Origin: Streptomyces tuirus
GTDB lineage: Bacteria > Actinomycetota > Actinomycetes > Streptomycetales > Streptomycetaceae
Assembly (NCBI RefSeq): GCF_014701095.1
Contig: NZ_AP023439.1
Coordinates: forward strand, 6,374,001 to 6,438,000
DNA length: 64,000 nucleotides
Direction of reading: 5' to 3'
The translations under genes were made by a program, and so were the position numbers. Each line of letters starts with the position of its first letter. Position 1 is the stretch's first letter. Below are positions 34,296 through 42,354 of the stretch, piece by piece. The notes below the pieces were generated by a model that did not search any database, was not told where the DNA came from, and saw nothing but the letters and a program-made list of their open reading frames with translations.

Positions 34296-36217
34296 CCCAC
34301 GATGGTCGCGATGGGCAGTTTCTCGATCCGGATCGCCGACGCCTTGAACTCCGCCGTCCCCGCGATCGGGCAGTTCGCCTCGATCGTCAGCGCGTTGGTG
34401 TCCACCTCGTCCGGGAAGTGCATGGTCATGAAGGCGAGCCCGGGCCGCAGCGCGGGGTCCACCCACACGGGCGCGGTCACCGACCCGCGCCGCGAGGTCA
34501 CCTGGACGTGCTCGCCGACCACGACCCCGTAGCGCTCGGCGTCCTCCGGGCTCAGCTCGATGAACTCGCCGCGCCTGAGCGGCGAGGCGTAACCGCCGCT
34601 CTGCACCCCGGTGTTGTACGAGTCGAGCCGCCGCCCGGTGGTGAGCCGGATCGGGTACCGCTCGTCGGTGAGGTCCACCGGCGGGTCGTGCTGCACGATC
34701 CCGAACGGCGCGAGCCGCCCGCGCCGCGCGGGGTCGGTCTCCCACAACCGCCCGTGCAGATACGTCGGCTCGAGATCGTCCGTACTCGGGCAGGGCCACT
34801 GGATGCCCTGGTGCTCCTCCAGGCGCTCGTACGTCATGCCGTAGTGGTCGGGCGAGACGGACCTGAGCTCGTTCCACACGGTCTCGGCGTCGGCGTACTT
34901 CCAGTCGTGCCCGAGCCGGGCCGCGAGGTCGCAGATGATGTCGATGTCCTCGCGGGCCTCGCCGGGCGGGGTGACGGCCTTGCGGACGCGCTGGACCCGC
35001 CGCTCGCTGTTGGTGGTCGTGCCCTCCGTCTCCGCCCAGCCGGCGGTCGCCGGCAGCACGACGTCCGCGAGCTGGGCCGTCTTCGTGAGGAAGATGTCCT
35101 GCACCACCAGGAAGTCCAGGCCCTTCAGCCGCCGCACGGCCTGCTCGGTGTCCGCCTCGGACTGCGCCGGGTTCTCGCCGATGCAGTAGACGGCCCGGAG
35201 CGTGCCGTCCTCCATGGCCTCGAACATCTCCGTGAGGTTCAGGCCGTAGTGCGGCTGGATGACGGTGTCCCAGGCCGCCTCGAACTTCAGGCGGGTGTCC
35301 GGGTCGAGGATGTCCTGGAAGCCGGGCAGCCGGTTGGGGATCGCGCCCATGTCGCCGCCGCCCTGCACGTTGTTCTGCCCGCGCAGCGGCTGCAGGCCCG
35401 AGGCGTAGCGGCCGACGTGCCCGGTGAGCAGCGAGAGGTTGATCAGGGCGCGGACGTTGTCGGTGCCGTTGTGGTGCTCGGTGATGCCGAGGGTCCAGCA
35501 CAGCTGGGCCCGCTCGGCACGGGCGTAGGCGTGCGCCAGCTCCCGGACGGCCGCCGCCGGTACGCCCGTCACCTTCTCGGCGAGCGACAGCGTCCACGGC
35601 TCGACCAGGGCCTTGTACTCCTCGAAGCCGCTGGTCGCCCGCTCGATGAACGTCTCGTTCGCCAGCCCCGCGTGAATGATCTCGCGGCCGATCGCGTGCG
35701 CCATCGGGATGTCCGTGCCGACGTTGAGCCCCATCCAGCTCTCCGCCCACTCGGCGGTCGACGTCCGGCGCGGATCGACCGCGTACATCCGGGCGCCGTT
35801 CCTGATCCCCTTCAGCACGTGCTGGAAGAAGATCGGGTGTGCGAACCGGGCGTTGGAGCCCCACATCACGATGACGTCGGTGTGCTCGATCTCCTCGTAC
35901 GACGACGTCCCGCCGCCCGAGCCGAACGCCGCCGACAGGCCCGCCACGCTCGGGGCGTGGCAGGTGCGGTTGCAGGAGTCGACGTTGTTGGTGCCCATGA
36001 CGACCCGGGCGAACTTCTGCGCCACGTAGTTCATCTCGTTGGTGGCGCGGGCGCAGCTGAACAGGCCGAAGGCGTCACGGTTGCGCCCGAGGCCCAGGGC
36101 GGCCCGGTCCAGGGCCTCCTCCCAGGTGGCCTGCCGGAACGGCTCGTCGCGGGAGTCCCTGACGAGCGGGTGGGTGAGCCGGGTGTAGGTCGTGGGGGTC
36201 CGGTCGCGTTTCCTCAT
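34292..36217 (-). CDS. Molybdopterin-dependent formate dehydrogenase catalytic subunit lacking its own Fe-S cap
   Basis: A 641-residue molybdopterin oxidoreductase. It starts directly at PTTYTRLTHPLVRD, where family members would already have passed the Fe4S4 domain; that domain is on the separate Fe-S subunit. The Mo ligand is probably Cys86 in NRTCHAPSVAGL, with the His next to it, as in cysteine-type formate dehydrogenases. IVMWGSNARFAHP, GQNNVQGGGDMG and the C-terminal dinucleotide-binding domain (from about 520, LTTGRRLDSYNTG) follow. It oxidises formate to CO2, working with the FdsGB fusion. The ATG at 36215-36217 overlaps the upstream reductase stop and has GAGGAG upstream. Confidence 0.9.
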   Translation of the reverse strand: MRKRDRTPTTYTRLTHPLVRDSRDEPFRQATWEEALDRAALGLGRNRDAFGLFSCARATNEMNYVAQKFARVVMGTNNVDSCNRTCHAPSVAGLSAAFGSGGGTSSYEEIEHTDVIVMWGSNARFAHPIFFQHVLKGIRNGARMYAVDPRRTSTAEWAESWMGLNVGTDIPMAHAIGREIIHAGLANETFIERATSGFEEYKALVEPWTLSLAEKVTGVPAAAVRELAHAYARAERAQLCWTLGITEHHNGTDNVRALINLSLLTGHVGRYASGLQPLRGQNNVQGGGDMGAIPNRLPGFQDILDPDTRLKFEAAWDTVIQPHYGLNLTEMFEAMEDGTLRAVYCIGENPAQSEADTEQAVRRLKGLDFLVVQDIFLTKTAQLADVVLPATAGWAETEGTTTNSERRVQRVRKAVTPPGEAREDIDIICDLAARLGHDWKYADAETVWNELRSVSPDHYGMTYERLEEHQGIQWPCPSTDDLEPTYLHGRLWETDPARRGRLAPFGIVQHDPPVDLTDERYPIRLTTGRRLDSYNTGVQSGGYASPLRRGEFIELSPEDAERYGVVVGEHVQVTSRRGSVTAPVWVDPALRPGLAFMTMHFPDEVDTNALTIEANCPIAGTAEFKASAIRIEKLPIATIVG

Positions 36218-37185
36218 GCGGCGCTCCTCAGCGCGAGCAGGTCCGAGATGGCGTGCACGGTGCGCAGAGTGGGCACCTCCACGCCGGTGATCTCCGCCAG
36301 TTCGACGACCGCCGCGAGCAGCACGTCGAGTTCGAGCGGCTTGCCGCGCTCCAGGTCCTGGAGCGTGGACGTGCGGTGGTCCCCGACCCGCTCGGCACCC
36401 GCGAGCCGGCGCTCGATGGAGACACCGACCTCGCAGCCGAGGGCCTCGGCGACCGCCAGCGTCTCGGTCATCATGATCTCGATGACCTTGCGGGTGCCGC
36501 CGTGCAGGCACATCTGCCGCATGGTCGCGCGGGCCAGGGCGCTGATCGGGTTGAAGGAGATGTTGCCGAGCAGCTTGACCCAGATGTCGCCGCGCAGGTC
36601 CGGTTCGACCGGGCACTTCAGCCCGCCCGCCTGCATGGCCTCACTGAACGCGAGACAGCGCGCGGAGCGGCTGCGGTCCGGCTCACCGATGGAGAACCGC
36701 GTGCCCTCCAAGTGCCGTACGACGCCCGGTCCTTCGAGTTCGGTCGCCGCGTAGACGACACAGCCGACGGCCCGTTCGGGCGCGAGCACCGCACTGACCG
36801 CGCCGTCCGGGTCGACACTCTCGACACGATGGCCGTCGTACGGGCCGCCGTGCCGGTGGAAGTACCACCAGGGGATGCCGTTCTGGGCCGCGACGACCGA
36901 GGTCGTCTCGTGCAGCAAGGGCGCGATCAGCGGCCCGCACGCCGCGTACGCGTTGGCCTTCAGGCCCAGGAAGACATGGTCGACCGGGCCGACTTCGGCC
37001 GGGTCGTCGGTGGCGTGGGGGTGCGCGGTGAAGTCACCGCGTGGGCTGCGCACCCGGACTCCGTGCTGCCTCATGGCCGCCAGATGCGGTCCACGGGCGA
37101 TGAGATGCACCTCGGCGCCCGCGCGGTGGAGCGCGGCGCCGACGTAGGCGCCGATGGCACCGGCGCCGAGAACTGCGACTTTCAC
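36214..37185 (-). CDS. Ketopantoate reductase (PanE/ApbA)-family protein
   Basis: A 323-residue NADPH-dependent reductase. The N-terminal Rossmann motif is VAVLGAGAIGAYVGAAL, followed by LIARGPHLAAM and FLGLKANA with a conserved Lys. The C-terminal helical domain has KLLGNISFNPISALARATM and STLQDLERGKPLELD. PanE makes pantoate for CoA synthesis, but this copy is translationally coupled (ATGA) to formate dehydrogenase, so it may act on another 2-oxo acid or serve CoA supply for oxalyl/formyl-CoA metabolism; this is inference. The GTG start (37183-37185) has GGAG 7 bases upstream and is the first gene of the five-gene operon. Confidence 0.85.
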   Translation of the reverse strand: MKVAVLGAGAIGAYVGAALHRAGAEVHLIARGPHLAAMRQHGVRVRSPRGDFTAHPHATDDPAEVGPVDHVFLGLKANAYAACGPLIAPLLHETTSVVAAQNGIPWWYFHRHGGPYDGHRVESVDPDGAVSAVLAPERAVGCVVYAATELEGPGVVRHLEGTRFSIGEPDRSRSARCLAFSEAMQAGGLKCPVEPDLRGDIWVKLLGNISFNPISALARATMRQMCLHGGTRKVIEIMMTETLAVAEALGCEVGVSIERRLAGAERVGDHRTSTLQDLERGKPLELDVLLAAVVELAEITGVEVPTLRTVHAISDLLALRSAA

Positions 37186-37296
37186 GGGAACACTCCGTTC
37201 GGTTTGAGGGATACCGCGGAGGTGGCTGCCGTCCGGCCGCCCACGGGTCACGTACGGCTCGGCGTATGGCTCGCGGACGGCTTGTGTCGACGAAAT

Positions 37297-37308
37297 ATTG
37301 TCTACAGT
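37297..37308. promoter_or_regulatory. GntR-like operator in the formate operon/OFA divergent promoter
   Basis: ATTGTCTACAGT contains TGT-CT-ACA, the TGTnnACA core typical of FCD-type GntR regulators. Its 9-bp part GTCTACAGT reappears inverted upstream of the gntR gene at 40084-40092. It lies between the start of the formate operon (37185) and the OFA transporter start (37432), within a 246-bp AT-richer gap that also has GTCGAC. Confidence 0.5.
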
Positions 37309-37431
37309 ATGGAGGTTGGGGCGGCAAGAGTCCGCGCGCCGACCGTTCGGCGCATGCCGCATACCGTTCACCGCATACGGTCGACGCCGCGTCTTCTCAA
37401 CGCCCTCGCGGATCTCTACCGTCCGGGGTTC

Positions 37432-38766
37432 ATGAGTCCCCCAGTCGCGCCCCCGGGCTGGAGCCGCTGGCTCGTTCCGCCCGCCGCTCTCTCCGTACAT
37501 CTCTCCATCGGCCAGGCCTACGCCTGGAGCGTGTTCAAACCGCCCCTCGAATCCGCGCTCGGCCTCAGCGGCACCCAGAGCGCGCTGCCCTTCCAGCTCG
37601 GCATCGTCATGCTCGGCCTGTCCGCCGCGTTCGGCGGCACCCTCGTGGAGCGCAACGGCCCGCGCTGGGCGATGACCGTCGCGCTGCTCTGCTTCTCCTC
37701 CGGCTTCCTGCTCTCCGCGCTGGGCGCGTTCCTGGAGCAGTACTGGCTGATCGTCCTCGGCTACGGCTTCGTCGGCGGCATCGGTCTCGGCATCGGCTAC
37801 ATCTCGCCCGTCTCCACGCTGATCAAGTGGTTCCCGGACCGGCCCGGCATGGCCACCGGCATCGCCATCATGGGCTTCGGCGGCGGCGCCCTCATCGCCT
37901 CGCCGTGGTCGGCCCAGATGCTGGAGTCCTTCGGCGGCGACAGCTCCGGCATCGCACTGGCCTTCCTGGTGCACGGGCTGTCGTACGCCGTGTTCATGCT
38001 GCTGGGTGTGCTGCTGGTCCGGGTTCCGCGCACCGCCCCGCAGGCGCGGGGAACCACCTCGGCGGCCCCCGCCGGCCCGCAGGTCTCCGCGAACCAGGCG
38101 CTGCGCACCCCGCAGTTCTGGCTGCTGTGGATCGTGCTCTGCATGAACGTCACCGCCGGCATCGGCATCCTGGAGAAGGCCGCGCCGATGATCACGGACT
38201 TCTTCGCGGACACCTCCACCCCGGTGTCGGTCACGGCCGCCGCCGGATTCGTCGCGCTGCTGTCCGCGGCGAACATGGCCGGCCGCCTCGGCTGGTCCTC
38301 GACGTCCGACCTCATCGGCCGCAAGAACGTCTACCGCGTCTATCTGGGCGTCGGCGCCCTGATGTACGCCCTCATCGCCCTGTTCGGCGACTCCTCCAAG
38401 CCGCTGTTCGTCCTGTGCGCGCTGGTCATCCTCTCCTTCTACGGCGGCGGTTTCGCCACGGTTCCGGCCTATCTGAAGGATTTGTTCGGTACGTACCAGG
38501 TCGGTGCCATCCACGGACGGCTGCTCACCGCCTGGTCCACGGCCGGGGTGCTCGGCCCGCTGATCGTGAACTGGATCGCCGACCGGCAGGAGGAGGCGGG
38601 CCGGCACGGCGCGTCCCTGTACGGGCTGTCCTTCGTCATCATGATCGGGCTGCTCGTCGTCGGCTTCGTCGCCAACGAACTGGTGCGGCCCGTCGACCCC
38701 CGCCACCACGTCCCCGCCCCGAAGGAGGCCGCCCATGTCGAGCGACAGCAGTCAGAGTCCGCCTAG
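37432..38766 (+). CDS. OFA-family MFS transporter (oxalate/formate antiporter type)
   Basis: A 444-residue major facilitator protein with about 12 helices, starting WSRWLVPPAALSVHLSIG. The OFA features are QAYAWSVFKPPLESAL near the front, GFVGGIGLGIGYISPVSTL, KWFPDRPGMATGIAIMGFGG, and LAVFL-type late helices ending in VGFVANELVRPVDP. The family exchanges oxalate for formate or carries small monocarboxylates. Divergence from formate dehydrogenase makes formate or oxalate the likely cargo. ATG 37432 is preferred over an in-frame ATG at 37309 that overlaps the operator. Its final 32 bases overlap the next small gene. Confidence 0.85.
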   Translation: MSPPVAPPGWSRWLVPPAALSVHLSIGQAYAWSVFKPPLESALGLSGTQSALPFQLGIVMLGLSAAFGGTLVERNGPRWAMTVALLCFSSGFLLSALGAFLEQYWLIVLGYGFVGGIGLGIGYISPVSTLIKWFPDRPGMATGIAIMGFGGGALIASPWSAQMLESFGGDSSGIALAFLVHGLSYAVFMLLGVLLVRVPRTAPQARGTTSAAPAGPQVSANQALRTPQFWLLWIVLCMNVTAGIGILEKAAPMITDFFADTSTPVSVTAAAGFVALLSAANMAGRLGWSSTSDLIGRKNVYRVYLGVGALMYALIALFGDSSKPLFVLCALVILSFYGGGFATVPAYLKDLFGTYQVGAIHGRLLTAWSTAGVLGPLIVNWIADRQEEAGRHGASLYGLSFVIMIGLLVVGFVANELVRPVDPRHHVPAPKEAAHVERQQSESA

Positions 38767-38875
38767 CCCGGACCGGCGGTGGCTGATCGCCCTCGCCTGG
38801 GTGTGGGTGGGCGTACCGCTCGCCTACGGGCTGTACGAGCTCGTCCGCAAGGCGACGCAGCTGTTCACCGGGTAG
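38735..38875 (+). CDS. 46-residue single-helix membrane protein, partner of the OFA transporter
   Basis: A very short gene read in a different frame from the transporter it overlaps. It encodes MSSDSSQSPPSPDRRWLIAL followed by one hydrophobic helix (AWVWVGVPLAYGLYELV) and RKATQLFTG. A perfect AAGGAGG (38722-38728) lies 6 bases before the ATG, strong evidence that it is translated. Small proteins of this kind have been annotated in actinobacteria as MFS transporter small subunits next to OFA carriers. It probably associates with the transporter in the membrane; what it does there is unknown. Confidence 0.8.
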   Translation: MSSDSSQSPPSPDRRWLIALAWVWVGVPLAYGLYELVRKATQLFTG

Positions 38876-39038
38876 GAGCCGGGCACGGGCAGGAGCCCGG
38901 GCGCGGGTGGCAGCCGGGGCGCCGGGTGGGCGTTCGACAGGTGTCCGGGCGTCCGAGCTCCTGACCGAAGCTGACAACCCCGGCGCCGGTTTCCTGTCGC
39001 CTTGGCTGCCGTCGTACCCGTGAGTCACTGATCAGACT

Positions 39039-39075
39039 GGTGGATCCGCTACCCAGAGTACGAGGGGGATCCACC
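39039..39075 (+). promoter_or_regulatory. Inverted repeat around the ribosome site of the FabH-like gene
   Basis: GGTGGATCC (39039-39047) and its exact complement GGATCCACC (39067-39075) are 19 bases apart, and the start ATG is at 39078. As RNA this hairpin would hide the ribosome site GAGGGGG (39062-39068), part of which is in the stem. As DNA it could be an operator. An additional AGTC-N8-GACT repeat with TGATCA is just upstream (about 39022-39038). The rest of the 202-bp gap 38876-39077 holds no gene. Confidence 0.5.
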
Positions 39076-39077
39076 CA

Positions 39078-40016
39078 ATGAACGGCTCGCGCATCGCCGC
39101 CGTCGGCCACTACCAGCCCGCCAAGGTCCTCACCAACGAGGACCTGGCGGGCCTGGTCGACACCAGTGACGAGTGGATCAGGAGCCGGGTGGGCATCCGC
39201 ACGCGTCACATCGCCGGACCCGACGAGCCGGTCGACGAGCTGGCCGCCCACGCCGCCGCCAAGGCGCTCGCCGCGGCCGGGCTGACCCCGGCGGACATCG
39301 ACCTGGTCCTGGTCGCGACCTCCACCGCCGTCGACCGCTCGCCCAACATGGCCGCCCGGGTCGCGGCCCGTCTGGGCATCCCGCAGGCCGCCACCATGGA
39401 CCTCAACGTCGTGTGCGCCGGCTTCACCCACGCCCTGGCCACCGCCGACCACGCCGTCCGCGCGGGGGGCGCGAGCAGGGCGCTGGTCATCGGGGCCGAC
39501 AAGATGTCCGAGGTGACCGACTGGAGCGACCGCACCACGTGCGTGCTCGTCGGCGACGGGGCGGGGGCCGCGGTGGTCGAGGCCGCCGGCGAGCCGGCCA
39601 TCGGACCGGTGCTGTGGGGCTCGGTTCCCGAGATGGGCAACGCGGTGCGCATCGAGGGCACTCCGCCGCGCTTCGCCCAGGAAGGGCAGAGCGTCTACCG
39701 CTGGGCCACCACACAGCTCCCGCCCATCGCGCGCCGGGCCTGCGAGCGGGCCGGGCTGGAGCCGGCGGACCTCGCCGGAGTGGTGCTGCACCAGGCGAAC
39801 CTGCGCATCATCGAACCTCTCGCGGAGAAGATCGGCGCCGTCAACGCGGTCGTCGCCCGCGATGTCACCGAGTCCGGCAACACCTCGGCCGCGAGCATCC
39901 CGCTGGCCTTCTCGAAACTGGTCGAGAAGGGGGCGCTCACCACGGGCGATCCGGTGCTGCTGTTCGGCTTCGGAGGGAACCTGTCGTACGCGGGACAGGT
40001 CGTGCGCTGCCCCTGA
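39078..40016 (+). CDS. Ketoacyl-ACP synthase III (FabH)-like protein
   Basis: A 312-residue thiolase-fold enzyme. The triad Cys113 (NVVCAGF), His238 (LHQANLRII) and Asn268 (ESGNTSAAS) is complete. The entry TSDEWIRSRVGIRTRHIA and the gateway GFGGNLSYAGQVV are typical. It joins an acyl-CoA to malonyl-ACP to start a chain. It is not near other fatty-acid synthase genes, so it may prime a special product or be a FabH paralogue. The Trp-containing CoA-pocket motif is recognisable. It is followed by the GntR gene in the same direction after 156 bp. Confidence 0.88.
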   Translation: MNGSRIAAVGHYQPAKVLTNEDLAGLVDTSDEWIRSRVGIRTRHIAGPDEPVDELAAHAAAKALAAAGLTPADIDLVLVATSTAVDRSPNMAARVAARLGIPQAATMDLNVVCAGFTHALATADHAVRAGGASRALVIGADKMSEVTDWSDRTTCVLVGDGAGAAVVEAAGEPAIGPVLWGSVPEMGNAVRIEGTPPRFAQEGQSVYRWATTQLPPIARRACERAGLEPADLAGVVLHQANLRIIEPLAEKIGAVNAVVARDVTESGNTSAASIPLAFSKLVEKGALTTGDPVLLFGFGGNLSYAGQVVRCP

Positions 40017-40083
40017 GTCCAGGTCGGTTCCTCGTGGTGTGACACGGTCAACTCCCCGAAGCCCTGGCTCTTGTGCGCCGTAG

Positions 40084-40102
40084 ACTGTAGACGAAAGACA
40101 AT
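40084..40102. promoter_or_regulatory. GntR-like operator upstream of gntR
   Basis: ACTGTAGAC (40084-40092) is the exact reverse complement of GTCTACAGT at 37300-37308. It is preceded by GTAGA, giving a direct GTAGACTGTAGAC, and followed by GACAAT. It is 81 bases before the gntR start, consistent with autoregulation. Confidence 0.5.
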
Positions 40103-40172
40103 CAATACTGACTCTGCGGCGATACCGGCTCGCGCCGCGCTCTGCACGGCCCTGCCGAGGAGGGGGACCGCG

Positions 40173-40850
40173 ATGCTGTCGACAGGCCTGCCCCAGGGGG
40201 CGGTACCCAAGCTGGAACGCCCGGGTCCGCTGCGCGACCGTGTCTACGAGGCACTGCTCGAACTCATCACCACCCGTGCGCTGCAGCCCGGCCAGCATCT
40301 CGTCGAGAGTGAACTCGCCGGGCATCTCGGGGTCTCCCGGCAGCCGGTGCGCGAGGCGTTGCAGCGGCTCAACACCGAGGGGTGGGTCGATCTGCGGCCC
40401 GCCCAGGGCGCGTTCGTGCACGAGCCGACGGAGGAGGAGGCCGACCAGCTCCTCACGGTCCGTACGCTCCTGGAGGCCGAGGCCGCCCGGCTCGCGGCGG
40501 CCAACGCCACCAGCGCGGGCATCGCCGACCTCGAAGCCCTGTGCGCCGAGGGCGAGAAGGCCGTCGAGGCCGATGACGTGGACGGGGCCGTCGCGATGAA
40601 CGCCCGCTTCCACGCCAAGATCATGGAGCTCGCCGGCAACGCGGTCCTCGCCGAACTGGCCGCCCAGGTCGACCGGCGCGTGCGCTGGTACTACACGCCC
40701 GTGGCGCGCCGGCGCGGCCATCAGTCCTGGATCGAGCACCGCGAGCTGATCGCCGCGGTCTCCGACCGGGACGAACAGCGCGCCACCCGGCTCATGCGCG
40801 AACACACCGAGCACACACGCCGGTCGTACCACGCGCGTTCCCACTCGTAG
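40173..40850 (+). CDS. GntR-family regulator, FCD (FadR) subfamily
   Basis: A 225-residue regulator. The winged helix is at about 20-85 (LRDRVYEALLELITTRALQP, HLGVSRQPVREALQRLNTEG, WVDLRPAQGAFV). The all-helical FCD ligand domain follows (about 92-215), with the metal-binding His residues in MNARFHAKIMEL and later SWIEHRELI. Ligands are usually small carboxylic acids. Two copies of a TGTnnAC-type motif, before its own gene and between the formate operon and OFA carrier, make it the best candidate regulator for formate or oxalate use. GGAGGGGG lies 8 bases before the ATG. Confidence 0.9.
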   Translation: MLSTGLPQGAVPKLERPGPLRDRVYEALLELITTRALQPGQHLVESELAGHLGVSRQPVREALQRLNTEGWVDLRPAQGAFVHEPTEEEADQLLTVRTLLEAEAARLAAANATSAGIADLEALCAEGEKAVEADDVDGAVAMNARFHAKIMELAGNAVLAELAAQVDRRVRWYYTPVARRRGHQSWIEHRELIAAVSDRDEQRATRLMREHTEHTRRSYHARSHS

Positions 40851-40894
40851 CTCGATGGCTCCGCGGCTCCTTCGCGGGGCACCCGTCACCGCCT

Positions 40895-40917
40895 CTTTGT
40901 CCTTTGAGTGGAAAAAG
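40895..40917. promoter_or_regulatory. 8-7-8 inverted repeat upstream of the ROK gene (site 1)
   Basis: CTTTGTCC-TTTGAGT-GGAAAAAG: the arms are reverse complements except for one base. The same layout (CTTTGTCC-N7-GGAGAAAG) occurs at 48310-48332. A third half-like segment ACTTCTTCC (40938-40946) lies further downstream. It is in the 192-bp gap before the ROK gene and is the likely operator for the regulator and the transport operon. Confidence 0.6.
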
Positions 40918-41042
40918 TAGGGGGCAATTCCTGCGCGACTTCTTCCCACTCCCGGCAGCCGCTGCTACGTTCCCTCCGAAAGCAAGCCACCGCGGTGGCG
41001 GAAAGCCGGCGCGCACAGGCCGATCGAGGCGGGGAGGGGCTC

Positions 41043-42233
41043 GTGAGACGCATGACCGCACGACCCGGAAACTCCCACCAGGCCCGACTGCTCCGGCTGT
41101 TGCGCGACGGCGGACCCAACTCCCGTGCCCAGCTGGGCGACCAGGTCGATCTCTCGCGGTCCAAGCTGGCCGTGGAGGTGGACCGGCTGCTGGAGACGGG
41201 GCTGGTCGTGGCCGACGGACTCGCCGCCTCGCGCGGTGGCCGCCGCTCCCACAACATCCGGCTCAACCCCGAACTGCGCTTCCTCGGCGTCGACATCGGC
41301 GCGACCTCGGTCGACGTCGCCGTCACCAACGCCGAGCTGGAGACCCTCGGGCACCTCAACCAGCCCATGGACGTGCGCGAAGGCCCCGTCGCGGTCTTCG
41401 AGCAGGTCCTGGCCATGGCCGCGAAACTGCGGGCCACCGGGCTCGCGGACGGATTCGACGGCGCCGGCATCGGCGTCCCGGGCCCGGTCCGCTTCCCCGA
41501 GGGCATCCCGGTGGCACCACCGATCATGCCCGGCTGGGACGGCTTCCCCGTGCGGGAGGCGCTCAGCCAGGAACTCGGCTGCCCCGTCATGGTCGACAAC
41601 GACGTGAACCTCATGGCGATGGGGGAGCAGCACGCAGGTGTCGCCCGCACCGTCGCCGACTTCCTCTGCGTCAAGATCGGCACCGGCATCGGCTGCGGCA
41701 TCGTCGTCGGCGGTGAGGTCTACCGCGGTACGACGGGCAGCGCCGGCGACATCGGGCACATCCAGGCCGTCTCCGACGGCCGCCCCTGTGCCTGCGGCAA
41801 CCGGGGCTGCCTGGAGGCCCACTTCAGCGGGGCCGCCCTGGCCCGTGACGCCACGGAGGCCGCCCAGCAGGGGCTTTCGCCCGAACTGGCCCAACGGCTC
41901 GAGGCGAACGGCGGCCTCACCGCCGTCGACGTCTCCGGCGCGGCCGCCGCGGGCGACGCCACCGCCCTCGATCTGATCCGCGAGGGCGGAAACCACACCG
42001 GCCAGGTCATCGCCGGCCTGGTCAGCTTCTTCAACCCCGGCCTGGTGGTGATCGGCGGTGGGGTGACCGGCCTCGGTCACACCCTGCTCGCCGCGATCCG
42101 CACCCAGGTCTACCGCCAGTCGCTGCCCCTGGCGACCGGCAACCTGCCCATCGTCCTGGGCGAGCTCGGCCCCACCGCCGGCGTCATCGGCGCGGCCCGG
42201 CTCATCAGCGACCACCTGTTCTCACCCGCGTAA
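41043..42233 (+). CDS. ROK-family transcriptional regulator (XylR/NagC type)
   Basis: A 396-residue repressor. An N-terminal winged helix (about 10-75: NSHQARLLRLLRDGGPNSRA, DLSRSKLAVEVDRLLETGL) is joined to a ROK sugar-kinase-like domain. GVDIGATSVDVAVTNAELE resembles the ATP motif, GIGVPGP and DNDVNLMAMGEQH follow, and the zinc site CACGNRGCLEAH is intact. Such regulators bind sugars and control uptake. It heads the ABC operon on the same strand. The GTG at 41043 is favoured because GGAGGGG is just upstream; an ATG three codons later is possible. Confidence 0.92.
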   Translation: MRRMTARPGNSHQARLLRLLRDGGPNSRAQLGDQVDLSRSKLAVEVDRLLETGLVVADGLAASRGGRRSHNIRLNPELRFLGVDIGATSVDVAVTNAELETLGHLNQPMDVREGPVAVFEQVLAMAAKLRATGLADGFDGAGIGVPGPVRFPEGIPVAPPIMPGWDGFPVREALSQELGCPVMVDNDVNLMAMGEQHAGVARTVADFLCVKIGTGIGCGIVVGGEVYRGTTGSAGDIGHIQAVSDGRPCACGNRGCLEAHFSGAALARDATEAAQQGLSPELAQRLEANGGLTAVDVSGAAAAGDATALDLIREGGNHTGQVIAGLVSFFNPGLVVIGGGVTGLGHTLLAAIRTQVYRQSLPLATGNLPIVLGELGPTAGVIGAARLISDHLFSPA

Positions 42234-42354
42234 GCCCGCACCCCCGCACCCCGTACGGCCGCACCAGCACAGCCCACGCTCTGCCCCGCCCTGCCCTGAA
42301 CACGCCTGTTCGACAAGCGCCCTGACACCGGCCCGCCCGCCAAGGGGAATCCGC

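Noticed and set aside
31597..36217. Split formate dehydrogenase as an assembly error or frameshift
   Set aside because: The two halves are in separate, properly started and coupled genes with another gene between them, so no single base error could produce this layout.
37309..37431. Earlier in-frame ATG for the first OFA transporter
   Set aside because: It would overlap the GntR-like motif, has no ribosome site, and gives an Arg-rich leader unlike the family N-terminus.
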